A stretch of DNA of 22,705 bases from assembly GCA_015486505.1 (NCBI GenBank), contig WFRP01000244.1, positions 1-22,705 on the forward strand. The letters are read 5' to 3'. The position numbers and the translations under genes are program-made. The DNA is from Pseudomonadota bacterium (lineage in GTDB: Bacteria; Desulfobacterota; Anaeroferrophillalia; Anaeroferrophillales; Tharpellaceae). Shown here in pieces: positions 1-6,997 of the stretch. Position 1 is the stretch's first letter. Each line of letters starts with the position of its first letter. Under the pieces are notes generated by a model, which ran no database searches, was not told the DNA's origin, and saw nothing but the letters and a program-made list of their open reading frames with translations.

Positions 1-25
1 GTTACCCTTCAACCTTCGTCACTGC

Positions 26-44
26 GGCGTACTCTATGTACGCC
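26..44. repeat. short palindrome in the left-edge spacer
   Basis: A perfect 7-bp inverted repeat, GGCGTAC / GTACGCC, with a 5-base loop. It lies in the non-coding left edge, next to a copy of the minisatellite unit found at 4888-5013. It looks like a REP-type stem-loop; no function can be assigned. Confidence 0.4.
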
Positions 45-68
45 TCATTCCTCAGGTTTCGGGTGCCT

Positions 69-94
69 TGCGCCCAACGGAAGTGCCCTTGGGG
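69..94 (-). repeat. single copy of the 26-bp minisatellite unit, reverse orientation
   Basis: This stretch is the exact reverse complement of the 26-bp unit (CCCCAAGGGCACTTCC...) that occurs twice in the array at 4888-5013. It shows that the unit is dispersed and not confined to that array. The rest of 1-190 holds no recognisable gene. Confidence 0.75.
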
Positions 95-190
95 TGCATA
101 TGAAGTTTTTTACTTAGCCATCGAGTTTTTGACTTTTTACGAGTTTGTCAATTTTACATTAACACTATTTGCTCTGGGACGAATTGAATT

Positions 191-1057
191 ATGAAAGAAG
201 AAAACCTTGCACTGACGCCCCGATTCTGGCGGGACTATGTTGCTTTACGGAAAAAATCCTTACCGCGGAAAAAGGTTGCCGCCGGGAAAAAGTGGGATCA
301 GATGGCGAAACGTTATCGGAAATTTGCCGATGACAAGGATTTTGTCGCTGAATTGGAGTGGCTGAAAGCGGGGATGCTGGAGCGGAATATGCTCGCTAGT
401 GAGCTTGCTGTTCTCGATATGTCCTGCGGTCCCGGAACCCACTGTTTTACTTTTGCCGAGAACTGCCGTCAGGTTACGGCGGTAGATGTTTCTAAGAAGA
501 TGATTGCCCGGGTTACAGCGCAGAAGAGATCTCTGGGGGTGAAAAACCTGACTGTGCTTTGTCAGGATTTTGCCGATTTTCAGCCGGACACCGATTTTGA
601 TACGGTCTTTGTCTCAATGAGCCCGATCTTGAACGATCTTGAAAATGTTGATCGCCTGCTGGCTTTAAGCCGGCGTTATCTGGTTTTAATATACTGGGCC
701 GGGGTGCGGGAGAATCCGTTGTTTCAACGCTGTTACCAGGCGGTTTTCAAGGCCGAATACCGTTTTGACGCGCTTGATTTAACGGTTGTTTTCAACTATC
801 TCAATGCGTTGGGTTTTTCTCCCGAGATAAGTTATCTGCATCCGCTATGGCAGCGCCGGGATACTTTGGAGAATACCATTGGTTATATGCTCTGGCATCT
901 AGAGTTTTATCGGCAGTTGACGGCTTTTGAAAAAAAGGCGGTCGCGGATTTGGTTGCCGCTGCAGCTGATTCTGAAAATATGGTGTCATATTCGACCAGG
1001 GTTCGTAAGGCGGCGCTCTTTCTTGATAAAAAAGCTGGCTTTTCGGCAGCCTTGTAA
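191..1057 (+). CDS. class I SAM-dependent methyltransferase, substrate unknown
   Basis: A 288-residue soluble protein with a Rossmann-type methyltransferase core. SAM-binding motif I is LDMSCGPGTH at about residues 75-84, followed by the acidic strand end VTAVDVS (D99), which normally contacts the ribose hydroxyls. The basic N-terminal 60 residues and the C-terminal half (from about 190) are less conserved and probably shape the substrate site. The ATG has a weak GGGACGA ribosome site 7-12 bases upstream. No neighbour reveals the substrate: the next gene on this strand is a flavodiiron protein 141 bp away, separated by a hairpin, so the two are probably independent. The fold assignment is firm; the substrate (small molecule, protein or RNA) is unknown. 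Confidence 0.8.
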   Translation: MKEENLALTPRFWRDYVALRKKSLPRKKVAAGKKWDQMAKRYRKFADDKDFVAELEWLKAGMLERNMLASELAVLDMSCGPGTHCFTFAENCRQVTAVDVSKKMIARVTAQKRSLGVKNLTVLCQDFADFQPDTDFDTVFVSMSPILNDLENVDRLLALSRRYLVLIYWAGVRENPLFQRCYQAVFKAEYRFDALDLTVVFNYLNALGFSPEISYLHPLWQRRDTLENTIGYMLWHLEFYRQLTAFEKKAVADLVAAAADSENMVSYSTRVRKAALFLDKKAGFSAAL

Positions 1058-1067
1058 TTTATACAAG
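1051..1067. other. small palindrome over the methyltransferase stop codon
   Basis: CTTGTA-ATTTA-TACAAG is a perfect 6-bp inverted repeat that contains the TAA stop of the methyltransferase gene. It could be an operator for the downstream flavodiiron gene, whose promoter-like elements begin about 6 bases later, or chance. No matching second site was seen in the window. Confidence 0.25.
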
Positions 1068-1072
1068 TTAAA

Positions 1073-1101
1073 TTGTATTGACTTTGTATTGTTTATATGA
1101 T
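1073..1101 (+). promoter_or_regulatory. candidate sigma-70 promoter for the flavodiiron gene
   Basis: TATGAT at 1096-1101 matches the -10 consensus at 5 of 6 positions, with TTGTAT 17 bases upstream. A TTGACT at 1078 overlaps and offers an alternative -35. Either would give a leader of about 90 bases that contains the epsilon hairpin at 1111-1170. This is a consensus match only. Confidence 0.35.
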
Positions 1102-1110
1102 AACTTTCTT

Positions 1111-1170
1111 GTAACGATTCAGCCGGCTTCAGTGTCGGATTCGGCTTTTCTCCGCCGGCTGAATAGTTAC
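1111..1170 (+). repeat. epsilon repeat: 17-bp-stem hairpin in the flavodiiron leader
   Basis: The arms GTAACGATTCAGCCGGC and GCCGGCTGAATAGTTAC pair over 17 bp with one mismatch around a 26-base loop. A run of seven T follows at about 1173-1179, so the RNA could form a terminator or attenuator. The hairpin sits only about 28 bases before the flavodiiron start codon, leaving no room for a promoter after it. Related copies occur at 10131-10200, at 5320-5333 (half) and, degenerate, at 22389-22456, so it is a dispersed family. Confidence 0.7.
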
Positions 1171-1198
1171 CACTTTTTTTACCAAAAGGAGACCGGCG

Positions 1199-2431
1199 AT
1201 GAAAAATCATAAAAGTGATACCGCGAAAGCTGTGAAAATTATTGACGGGGTCTGGTGGGTCGGCGTTAATGATCATATCAACCCTCTGTTTGAAGGGATG
1301 TGGGCTTTGCCGAATGGTATGAGTTATAACGCCTATATCGTCAGAGGAAAAGAGAAAACCGCTCTGATTGAGCTTTCCCGGAACGGTTTTGCCGAGGACT
1401 TTATCGCGAAGGTTGAAGAAGTTATACCCCTGGCGGATATCGATTATATTATTCATAATCACCTGGAGCCGGATCATTCCGGTATAATTCCGATAATCTA
1501 TGAGAAATGTCCGCAGGCTCAGGTTCTGGCGACGGCTAAAGGGAAAAATTTTCTTGAGCAGTTTTATGGTGAAGGCGACCGGGTTACTGCCGTTAAAGAT
1601 GGTGATGCGCTGGATTTGGGCGGGCGCACCCTGCGCTTTTTAAATTATCCCTGGCTCCATTGGCCGGATACGATGTTTACATATCTGGTAGAGGAGAAGG
1701 TTCTCTTTCCCTGCGATGCTTTCGGTGGTTTCGGGGCGCTGGATCAGGGCCTGTTTGCCGATGAGTGGGATCTTGAAGCCTACTGGCCGGAAGCCAAACG
1801 TTATCTGGGTACGATAGTCGCCTCTTATCTGGGCCATGTTGTTAAAGCGATTGATAAATGGATCAAGGGCGGTATGGGCATCAATATTCTCTGTCCTTCA
1901 CACGGCCCGGTTTACCGCAATAATCCGATGTCGATTATAAGCCGCTATCAGGAGTGGGCCAAAAATGAGAGGGGTGACAAGGTGGTAATGATTGTCGGTT
2001 CGATGTGGGGCAGTACGCACGAGATGGGGGCGGTGGTCAAACATCGCCTGGAGAATAATGGTTTGGAAGTTAAATATTTTGATGCCGCCACGGCTGAGCC
2101 CGGTCAGGTTTTAGGGGAGATGCTGAATGTTGGGGCCGTTGTTTTCGGAGCGCCGACTTATGATGCCAATATCTATCCCCGGCTCGAATATTTTCTGATG
2201 CTTTTCCGCAGTAAAAAGAAAAACGGCCTGCCGGTTGCAACCTTCACGCAAAACAGCTGGAAGGTGAATATCACGCCGAAAATAAATGTCTATCTTGAGG
2301 CGATGAAATCTCGGATTATCCCGCCACAGGTGGTCGGTCACGGCAGCCCGGATGCTGAAGTTAAAAAAGAACTGGAACTTTTAGCCGACAATCTGACTGC
2401 CGCGATGAAAGGGGCCGGCTCTGTTTCGTAA
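1199..2431 (+). CDS. A-type flavodiiron protein (O2/NO reductase)
   Basis: A cytoplasmic di-iron flavoprotein that reduces O2 to water or NO to N2O with electrons usually delivered by rubredoxin; in anaerobes it serves as an oxygen/NO detoxifier. The 410-residue length is typical of class A. The N-terminal beta-lactamase-like domain keeps all expected iron ligands: H88-x-E90-x-D92 in HNHLEPDH, then H154, D173 and H235 (CPSHGP). The C-terminal flavodoxin domain starts near residue 262, with the FMN phosphate loop GSMWGSTHEM at 267-276. The ATG is preceded by a strong AAAAGGAGA site. No fused rubredoxin or flavin reductase domain is present and no rubredoxin gene is nearby, so the electron donor is encoded elsewhere. 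The gene is convergent with the GAF gene, 13 bp away. Naming within the family (FprA, ROO, NorV-like) is not resolved. Confidence 0.93.
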   Translation: MKNHKSDTAKAVKIIDGVWWVGVNDHINPLFEGMWALPNGMSYNAYIVRGKEKTALIELSRNGFAEDFIAKVEEVIPLADIDYIIHNHLEPDHSGIIPIIYEKCPQAQVLATAKGKNFLEQFYGEGDRVTAVKDGDALDLGGRTLRFLNYPWLHWPDTMFTYLVEEKVLFPCDAFGGFGALDQGLFADEWDLEAYWPEAKRYLGTIVASYLGHVVKAIDKWIKGGMGINILCPSHGPVYRNNPMSIISRYQEWAKNERGDKVVMIVGSMWGSTHEMGAVVKHRLENNGLEVKYFDAATAEPGQVLGEMLNVGAVVFGAPTYDANIYPRLEYFLMLFRSKKKNGLPVATFTQNSWKVNITPKINVYLEAMKSRIIPPQVVGHGSPDAEVKKELELLADNLTAAMKGAGSVS

Positions 2432-2444
2432 ACCTGACGGTGCC

Positions 2445-3437
2445 TCAGGGCTGTTTATCGAGCATTTTCCGGAGGCGGTGATTCTCAATTGTGGTTGCCG
2501 CCAGTTTGGCAATGGTGTTCAGGGTTTCTAAATCCTGCTCCTCCATTTCCGAGTCCGGGTCAAGGTTGACCGCATTTAAAATACCATAGCTTGCGTGTGG
2601 GGTATAGAGCGGGAACGACGCGATTGAGATGATGCTGTGTCCCGAATCCGAGAAAGAGAGCTGTTGGCTGTGGCTGATATCCGTTTCGATAAATATCTCT
2701 TTGCTTAAACCTATTTTTTCAATATACGGGGTCGGTTCCGGAGACGTGAAGCTGAGGGCTTTAAGAGCCGCTTCGCGCAAACCCCATTCGATGCTGGTTT
2801 TTAATTCTCCGGCATCATTGTAAAGCAAAATTGAGCCGACCTCCGCCCGGGTTATTTTCAGCGCGATGCGCATCAGGGTCGCCAGAACCGGTTCCAGGGT
2901 TTTGTTGCCGACCATTTCGCCCATTTCATTGATCAGATCCAGACGGGAGGCCTGTTCCTCTTTGCTTGAGCGCATTTCACAAAAGATGGTCGTGCGGACG
3001 ATGGCATCGGTAAAATGGCTTAAAAGGAAACGCAGGGAGATCGCATTTTCTTCCAGATTTTCCGGGTATTCATGGAAAACTATGGCGGCGGCGGTTTCGT
3101 GATCGATAGTTAGTTCTTTGGCCCAGTGGATATCGTAACCGTTTCCGAACCAGGTTAATGGAATCGGCGTCAGCAGCGGTTCGTGGTCGAACAGTTCCAC
3201 GAAAGGGGCTTGGTCTTTCTTGAAGATGATCTCATCCCAGATTGAACTTTCAATGACATTTGAGTAGGCCAGGCTGTAACAGTTATTATTGTTGTTGAAG
3301 AGAAAACAGGAAAAAAGGCTGATGTCGCAGAGCTCTTCCATATATTTTGCCAGAGCTTCATAGAGTTCTTCCATTTCCATCGCCAGATGAATGGCGAGAA
3401 TTGCCTGGACCAGTTCAGCGGGCAGAGGTGAAATCAT
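2445..3437 (-). CDS. GAF-domain protein, probably tandem GAF
   Basis: A 330-residue soluble protein. The C-terminal part (about 175-325) reads as a GAF domain: a helix with NEMGEMVGNKTLEPVLATLM, then ITRAEVGSILLYND and a terminal AKLAATTIENHRL helix. Residues about 15-155 have a similar alpha/beta pattern and may be a second, divergent GAF domain. There is no kinase, cyclase, DNA-binding or membrane segment, so it looks like a stand-alone ligand sensor or a partner protein. The ATG follows a good GGAG site 6-7 bases upstream. The gene lies 41 bp after the receiver-HDOD gene on the same strand, so the two are probably co-transcribed and may act together. A run of five Asn codons near residue 50 is unusual but in frame. 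Ligand unknown. Confidence 0.75.
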   Translation of the reverse strand: MISPLPAELVQAILAIHLAMEMEELYEALAKYMEELCDISLFSCFLFNNNNNCYSLAYSNVIESSIWDEIIFKKDQAPFVELFDHEPLLTPIPLTWFGNGYDIHWAKELTIDHETAAAIVFHEYPENLEENAISLRFLLSHFTDAIVRTTIFCEMRSSKEEQASRLDLINEMGEMVGNKTLEPVLATLMRIALKITRAEVGSILLYNDAGELKTSIEWGLREAALKALSFTSPEPTPYIEKIGLSKEIFIETDISHSQQLSFSDSGHSIISIASFPLYTPHASYGILNAVNLDPDSEMEEQDLETLNTIAKLAATTIENHRLRKMLDKQP

Positions 3438-3478
3438 CTTTTCTCCAGTAGGTAGTCTGCAAGGGTTTCAGTCGCACG

Positions 3479-4789
3479 TTAAACAAGATTAAGCATTGCG
3501 ACAACATCTTCAGAGAGTTTATTGATATTCTCTTCTTCCTGAACTGGCCACTGCGGGTCAATTCCCAATCTTTGCATACGCCGGGCGAATATTTCGGGGT
3601 AAGTTTCCGACTTTTCCCGTTCCAGAGCAAAACCGAATTGATTGCTGATCGTGTCCGCCAGAGATACGGCCAGGGTTTCGCGCGGGGCAAATGTGCTGTT
3701 TTCCGGTTGATGATGGAGTTCCACGGTTTCAACCAGATTTCGTGGAAGTTTCCAGCGGTCAAGCAGGATGCGGCCGATGTCGGCATGACTGAAGCCTAAA
3801 AGCTCCTGTTCAATTTCAGTGATTTCCCGGCCGGCGGCCAGCATTGCCGAAAAACTGTCCGCTTCTTTCTGGGCGAAAGGGCCTAAAACCAGTTTGCCGA
3901 TATCATGCAGCAGTCCGGCAACGTAACAGTTCTCAATCTCTTCCGAGGTCAAGTGGGCCGCGGCCGCAACTTTACGAGAGAGGCTGGCAACGATATTGGC
4001 GTGGAGCCAGAGACCTTCACGCTGGTAACCGTAAGCCGGCAGCGCCCGTTTGAACAGGGCCGAAGTCGAGGCACCGAGTACGAGACTGCGGATAGTGTTG
4101 TGCCCCAAGTAGACCACCGCGTCATTGATGGTGGAAACCTTGCGCGACAAACTGTAAAAGGCTGAATTGGCCATCCGCAGCATGCGCGCCGCCAGGGCCT
4201 GATCCTGAACCACAACCTTTTCAAAATCCGCGGCATTTGACTTTTCGCTGTTAACCAGTTCCATGACTTTGTAGACAATTGCCGGCAAAGAGGGGATTTC
4301 CTCGATTTTTTGCATGATCTGGCTTTTGCGGCGCTCCGCGTCAATAACTTTAAGCCCGAGTTTGTTTTTGCTGCCTGCAGTTCGGGCCGCGGTCGCGGGA
4401 GGGGTTTTTCGGGTCGGATTGAGGTCGTGGATGTTCAAGGCCTGTTTGACCTGTTTGATCAGGCTGGGTTTATCGAAAGGTTTGTTGATGAAACCATTGG
4501 CCCCGAGTTTTCGCGCCCTGATAATTATTTCCCGGGTTGCCTGGTCGGTGGCGATAATAACCGGGATTTTTTTTAACCTGGGGTCGCTTTTGATATGCTC
4601 AAGGATAATAAAATCGTCGTAACCGTCGATAACGGCCTCACATATTATAAGGCGGGGTGTTTCCTTGAGCAGGGCCATGGTCAGTTCAGCCAGAGATTTT
4701 AATTTTCGGGCCTCAATGCCGATGGAAGTGATGACTTTGGAGATCTCTTCAGCTGATTCCGGATGGGGGTCGAAAATAAAAGCCAGCAT
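3479..4789 (-). CDS. response-regulator-like protein: pseudo-receiver plus HDOD domain
   Basis: A 436-residue protein. Residues 1-120 have a CheY-like receiver fold, with switch Thr81 (VIIATD) and Lys103 (INKPF), but the phosphoacceptor position holds Glu51 (LIICEAVIDG) instead of Asp, so it is probably not phosphorylated or mimics the phosphorylated state. After a linker, the HDOD domain spans about 160-390 (IPSLPAIVYKVMELV, ANSAFYSLSRKVSTINDAV, GLLHDIGKL). HDOD proteins usually regulate signalling without enzymatic activity; this one keeps the HD pair. The open frame runs upstream to 5146 through repeats, but the true start is ATG 4789 (or the adjacent ATG 4792): an AGGA site lies 6 bases before 4789, and similarity begins here. 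It heads an operon with the GAF gene. Repeat DNA begins 50 bp upstream. Confidence 0.85.
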   Translation of the reverse strand: MLAFIFDPHPESAEEISKVITSIGIEARKLKSLAELTMALLKETPRLIICEAVIDGYDDFIILEHIKSDPRLKKIPVIIATDQATREIIIRARKLGANGFINKPFDKPSLIKQVKQALNIHDLNPTRKTPPATAARTAGSKNKLGLKVIDAERRKSQIMQKIEEIPSLPAIVYKVMELVNSEKSNAADFEKVVVQDQALAARMLRMANSAFYSLSRKVSTINDAVVYLGHNTIRSLVLGASTSALFKRALPAYGYQREGLWLHANIVASLSRKVAAAAHLTSEEIENCYVAGLLHDIGKLVLGPFAQKEADSFSAMLAAGREITEIEQELLGFSHADIGRILLDRWKLPRNLVETVELHHQPENSTFAPRETLAVSLADTISNQFGFALEREKSETYPEIFARRMQRLGIDPQWPVQEEENINKLSEDVVAMLNLV

Positions 4790-4839
4790 CATTTTTCCTG
4801 TGCGTCGGAGTGCGATATCGTTAAGGTGGATTGAAAAGC

Positions 4840-4911
4840 TAATGCGGGAACAGATTCCGCAACCCAAACGAGCCTTTTCGGCCTGTACCCAAGGGCAATC
4901 CGCTGGTCGCA
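4840..4911 (+). repeat. alpha repeat module, copy 1
   Basis: The module begins TAATGCGGGAAC and holds small stem-loops (GCGG...CCGC; GCC-TTTTC-GGC), then CCCAAGGGCAATCCG. It is about 75% to 90% alike by eye to the copies at 8792, 10257, 10416 and 14739 (reverse). Here its tail runs into the minisatellite. Confidence 0.8.
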
Positions 4912-5013
4912 CCCCAAGGGCACTTCCGTTGGGCGCACCCCAAGGGCAATCCGCTGGTCGCACCCCAAGGGCACTTCCGTTGGGCGCACCCCAAGGGCAA
5001 TCCGTTGGGCGCA
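4888..5013 (+). repeat. five-unit minisatellite with alternating unit types
   Basis: Five head-to-tail units of 24, 26, 25, 26 and 25 bp start with CCCAAGGGCA. Units 1 and 3 end ATCCGCTGGTCGCA, units 2 and 4 end CTTCCGTTGGGCGCA, and unit 5 is a hybrid of both. The alternation makes a higher-order period of 51 bp, pointing to duplication of a two-unit block. It derives from the tail of the alpha module. Confidence 0.9.
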
Positions 5014-5015
5014 AA

Positions 5016-5100
5016 TAAGTACTCTTATCAGAACGTTTTCTTGTTTTTACAGTTGAAAAAAGCTGTCGAAAAAAACAAGAAAATAACCTGTAAGGTACTA
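5016..5100 (+). repeat. beta repeat module, long form (85 bp), copy 1
   Basis: The module begins TAAGTACTCTTATCAG and ends CTGTAAGGTACTA. The two halves pair imperfectly (AGTAC...TTTTCTTGTTTTT against its complement), with an inner ACAG/CTGT core, so the whole unit folds as one long hairpin. It differs from the copy at 10333-10417 at one position. Confidence 0.9.
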
Positions 5101-5147
5101 ATGCGGGGACAATCCCGCAACCCAAAAGAAAGTTACTGCCCCGCAAA
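5101..5147 (+). repeat. alpha repeat module, internally deleted
   Basis: A 47-bp stretch begins ATGCGGGGAC and contains the GCGGGGACAATCCCGC stem. It has lost most of the middle of the alpha module but ends with the same GCAAA joint to the next beta module. It occupies the same position between long and short beta as the full alpha at 10416-10490. Confidence 0.7.
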
Positions 5148-5222
5148 TAAGTACTCTTATCAGAACATTTTCTGGATATTAAATCTTGTTTTTTGGTGCA
5201 GAAAATAATCTGTAAGGTACTA
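5148..5222 (+). repeat. beta repeat module, short form (75 bp), copy 1
   Basis: It has the same ends as the long form but a different centre (ATTAAATCTTGTTTTTTGGTG). It differs by about three bases from the identical pair at 10491-10565 and 14664-14738. Confidence 0.9.
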
Positions 5223-5447
5223 ATGGGCTCCCGCTCGCTGGGAAAAACAACGAAATCGTTTCCGCAACCGCTTACGAAAAACCACCCCCGCCCCCTCCAG
5301 AAGGCGGGGGGTAAAATTTGGCTGAATAGTTACGGTGCAGAAAATATAATAGCATACTAACAGTCAAACAATGAGATTGCAACCATATTTACTGATTATT
5401 TAATATGGATTTAAGCCGGGAATGTCAACGCGGAAAATCCAGCAAAA
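5223..5447. other. non-coding spacer with a GC-rich hairpin and half of an epsilon repeat
   Basis: No gene is seen here. An 8-bp perfect stem CCCCCGCC / GGCGGGGG lies at 5285-5310. GGCTGAATAGTTAC at 5320-5333 equals the right end of the epsilon repeat at 1111-1170, without its left half. The remainder is AT-rich and featureless. Confidence 0.5.
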
Positions 5448-5503
5448 AGAAGCCCCCGGAATTCGTTGATTTTTTAACGAATTCCGGGGGCTTCTTTTTT
5501 TTT
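5448..5503 (-). terminator. strong terminator for tRNA-Met, possibly bidirectional
   Basis: A perfect 20-bp stem (5448-5467 with 5476-5495) has an 8-base loop. On the minus strand the stem is followed by CTTCTTTTTGC, about 30 bases after the tRNA 3' end, so it ends the tRNA transcript. On the plus strand it is followed by nine T, so it could also stop rightward transcription from the repeat region. Confidence 0.88.
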
Positions 5504-5532
5504 CGCTTTATCATAATTAAATGGTGGCGAAA

Positions 5533-5609
5533 TGGTGGCGGTGCAGGGAATTGAACCCCGGACACTACGGATATGAGCCGTATGCTCTAACCACCTGAGC
5601 TACACCGCC
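5533..5609 (-). tRNA. tRNA-Met (CAU anticodon), probably elongator
   Basis: On the minus strand the sequence folds as a 77-base tRNA including an encoded CCA. The acceptor stem is GGCGGTG / CACCGCC, the D arm has AGCTCAGGTGGTTAGAGC, the anticodon stem TACGG/CCGTA encloses loop CTCATAT (anticodon CAT), and the T arm has GGTTCAATTCC. The G1-C72 pair argues against initiator tRNA, which has an unpaired 1-72. A CAT anticodon could also be tRNA-Ile2 after lysidine modification; the overall sequence is closer to elongator Met, but this is not proved. Confidence 0.9.
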
Positions 5610-5644
5610 TTGAGGGTATGGCCTTAAAGGCAAACACGATGCGC

Positions 5645-5673
5645 CTTTTAATGTTTTTTTTTATCTTTGTCAA
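5645..5673 (-). promoter_or_regulatory. candidate promoter of tRNA-Met
   Basis: On the minus strand TTGACA (5673-5668) is followed after exactly 17 bases by TAAAAG (5650-5645), about 36 bases before the tRNA 5' end. The -35 box is perfect and the -10 box matches at 4 of 6 positions. The position suits a short precursor leader. Confidence 0.55.
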
Positions 5674-5730
5674 TCATTTTGTGGGTTGAAAAATTCACTC
5701 AGCCAAGATTTTGCTTTGGCTGATTTTCTG

Positions 5731-5757
5731 TTGACAAGTTTGGTTGAATACTATAAC
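5731..5757 (+). promoter_or_regulatory. candidate promoter of the acyl-CoA operon
   Basis: TTGACA at 5731-5736 is followed by TATAAC at 5752-5757. The 15-base spacing is short; at 17 bases only TAACAA is available. It lies about 90 bases before the acyl-CoA dehydrogenase start in the only non-repeat spacer upstream of the operon. Confidence 0.4.
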
Positions 5758-5845
5758 AATACAACCGCTTTTTCACTCACCGACTATTTTTTTAGTTATC
5801 GTTTAACAGTTAACGTAAGCTGGTAAAAGGGGGCAGGGACGACCG

Positions 5846-6997
5846 ATGGCGCTTAATTTTGATTTATCCGAAGAACAGGAAATTCTCCGTAAAAGTGTAC
5901 GCGGCTTCGCCGAAAAAGAGATAGCTCCGCTGGCGCGGGAACTTGATCGGAAAGAGGAATTTTCCGTGGAACTGACCAGGAAAATGGGCGAACTTGGCCT
6001 TTTTGGGATGTTTGTTTCGCCCGAATACGGCGGTTCCGGACTCGATTATGTTTCGTATATCATCGCGGTTGAAGAGATTGCCCGGGTTGACGGTTCGCAG
6101 GCGGCAACTGTGGCCGCCGGTAACTCTCTGGGAATTGGCCCGATCTATTATTACGGCAATGAAGAGCAGAAACGGGAATGGCTGCCCAGACTTTGTACGG
6201 GTGAACTGCTCGCCGGTTTCGGTTTGACTGAGCCCAACGCCGGTTCCGATGCCGGTAACTCGAAAACCAATGCCGTAATTGATGGCGATGACTGGGTTAT
6301 CAACGGCTCCAAGATTTTTATAACCAATGCTTCAGCCCCCAATACCGGGGTTGTCATTGTTCAGGCAATCACCGGAAAGCGTGATGACGGCCGCAATGAA
6401 GTCAGTTGCATTCTGGTTCCGGCCGGGACTCCGGGGATGGAATGCCGGCCGATGCACGGCAAGATGATGTGGCGGGCTTCAAATACGACTGAAATTTATT
6501 TTGATGATTGCCGGGTGCCGCTGAAAAACCTGCTCGGTAACCGGGGTGAGGGTTTTCATCAGATGCTGGCGACCCTGGATGGCGGTCGTTTGAGTATCGG
6601 GGCGATGGGTCTCGGCGGGGCCCAGGGCGCCTATGAAAAAGCTCTGCGATATGCACAGGAGCGGATTCAGTTTAACCGGCCGCTGTTTGATTTTCAGGTA
6701 ACCCAGTTTAAGCTGGCGGATATGGCAATGGAGATTGAACTGGCTCGCAATTTGCTCTATAAAGCCTGCTGGCTGCGTTCGCATAAGCGTCCGTTTTCAC
6801 GCGAAGCGGCTATGGGCAAACTCTACTGTTCCGAAGTTATGAGCCGGGTGGTTAATCAGGCTGTTCAGATTCATGGCGGTTACGGTCTGATGGAAGAGTA
6901 TGATGTCGAGCGTTTTTATCGGGACCAGAAACTTCTGGAAATCGGTGAAGGTACCTCAGAGGTTCAGCGTCTGGTTATCGCCCGTTCATTGAAATAG
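5846..6997 (+). CDS. acyl-CoA dehydrogenase (short/branched-chain, butyryl-CoA dehydrogenase-like)
   Basis: An FAD enzyme that oxidises a short or branched acyl-CoA to the 2-enoyl-CoA, passing electrons to ETF. The 383-residue length fits the family. Visible motifs are LTEPNAGSD (127-135, flavin/substrate loop), QIHGGYG (341-347) and the C-terminal EIGEGTSEVQRL. The catalytic base is Glu368 in GEGTS, as in MCAD/SCAD/butyryl-CoA dehydrogenases. Isovaleryl-CoA dehydrogenases instead carry Ala/Gly here and a Glu near position 246; this protein has Gly there (LDGGR, 244-248). So although the next genes suggest leucine breakdown, the active site is not isovaleryl-type. GGGGGCAGGG lies upstream of the ATG. 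First gene of the operon, 49 bp before the HMG-CoA lyase. Confidence 0.9.
   Translation: MALNFDLSEEQEILRKSVRGFAEKEIAPLARELDRKEEFSVELTRKMGELGLFGMFVSPEYGGSGLDYVSYIIAVEEIARVDGSQAATVAAGNSLGIGPIYYYGNEEQKREWLPRLCTGELLAGFGLTEPNAGSDAGNSKTNAVIDGDDWVINGSKIFITNASAPNTGVVIVQAITGKRDDGRNEVSCILVPAGTPGMECRPMHGKMMWRASNTTEIYFDDCRVPLKNLLGNRGEGFHQMLATLDGGRLSIGAMGLGGAQGAYEKALRYAQERIQFNRPLFDFQVTQFKLADMAMEIELARNLLYKACWLRSHKRPFSREAAMGKLYCSEVMSRVVNQAVQIHGGYGLMEEYDVERFYRDQKLLEIGEGTSEVQRLVIARSLK

Noticed and set aside
2433..2449. Terminator between the convergent flavodiiron and GAF genes
   Set aside because: CCTGA/TCAGG is a 5-bp stem without a T-run and overlaps the GAF stop codon; too weak to call.
4888..5013. CRISPR array
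   Set aside because: The units are directly adjacent with no unique spacers, and no cas gene is near.
4665..5018. Open frames over the repeats (also 8794-9012, 10259-10525, 5005-5208) starting with similar MRE(Q/H) peptides
   Set aside because: They look like a small protein family only because they are translations of the same non-coding alpha and beta repeats. They lack consistent ribosome sites and include stems and minisatellite DNA.
4793..5146. N-terminal extension of the receiver-HDOD frame
   Set aside because: The extra 118 codons are translated from the alpha module, minisatellite and beta repeat. Receiver similarity and a ribosome site start at 4789-4792.
5846..6997. Naming the dehydrogenase isovaleryl-CoA dehydrogenase from context
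   Set aside because: The catalytic Glu is at the MCAD/SCAD position (E368), and the isovaleryl-type position near 246 is Gly.
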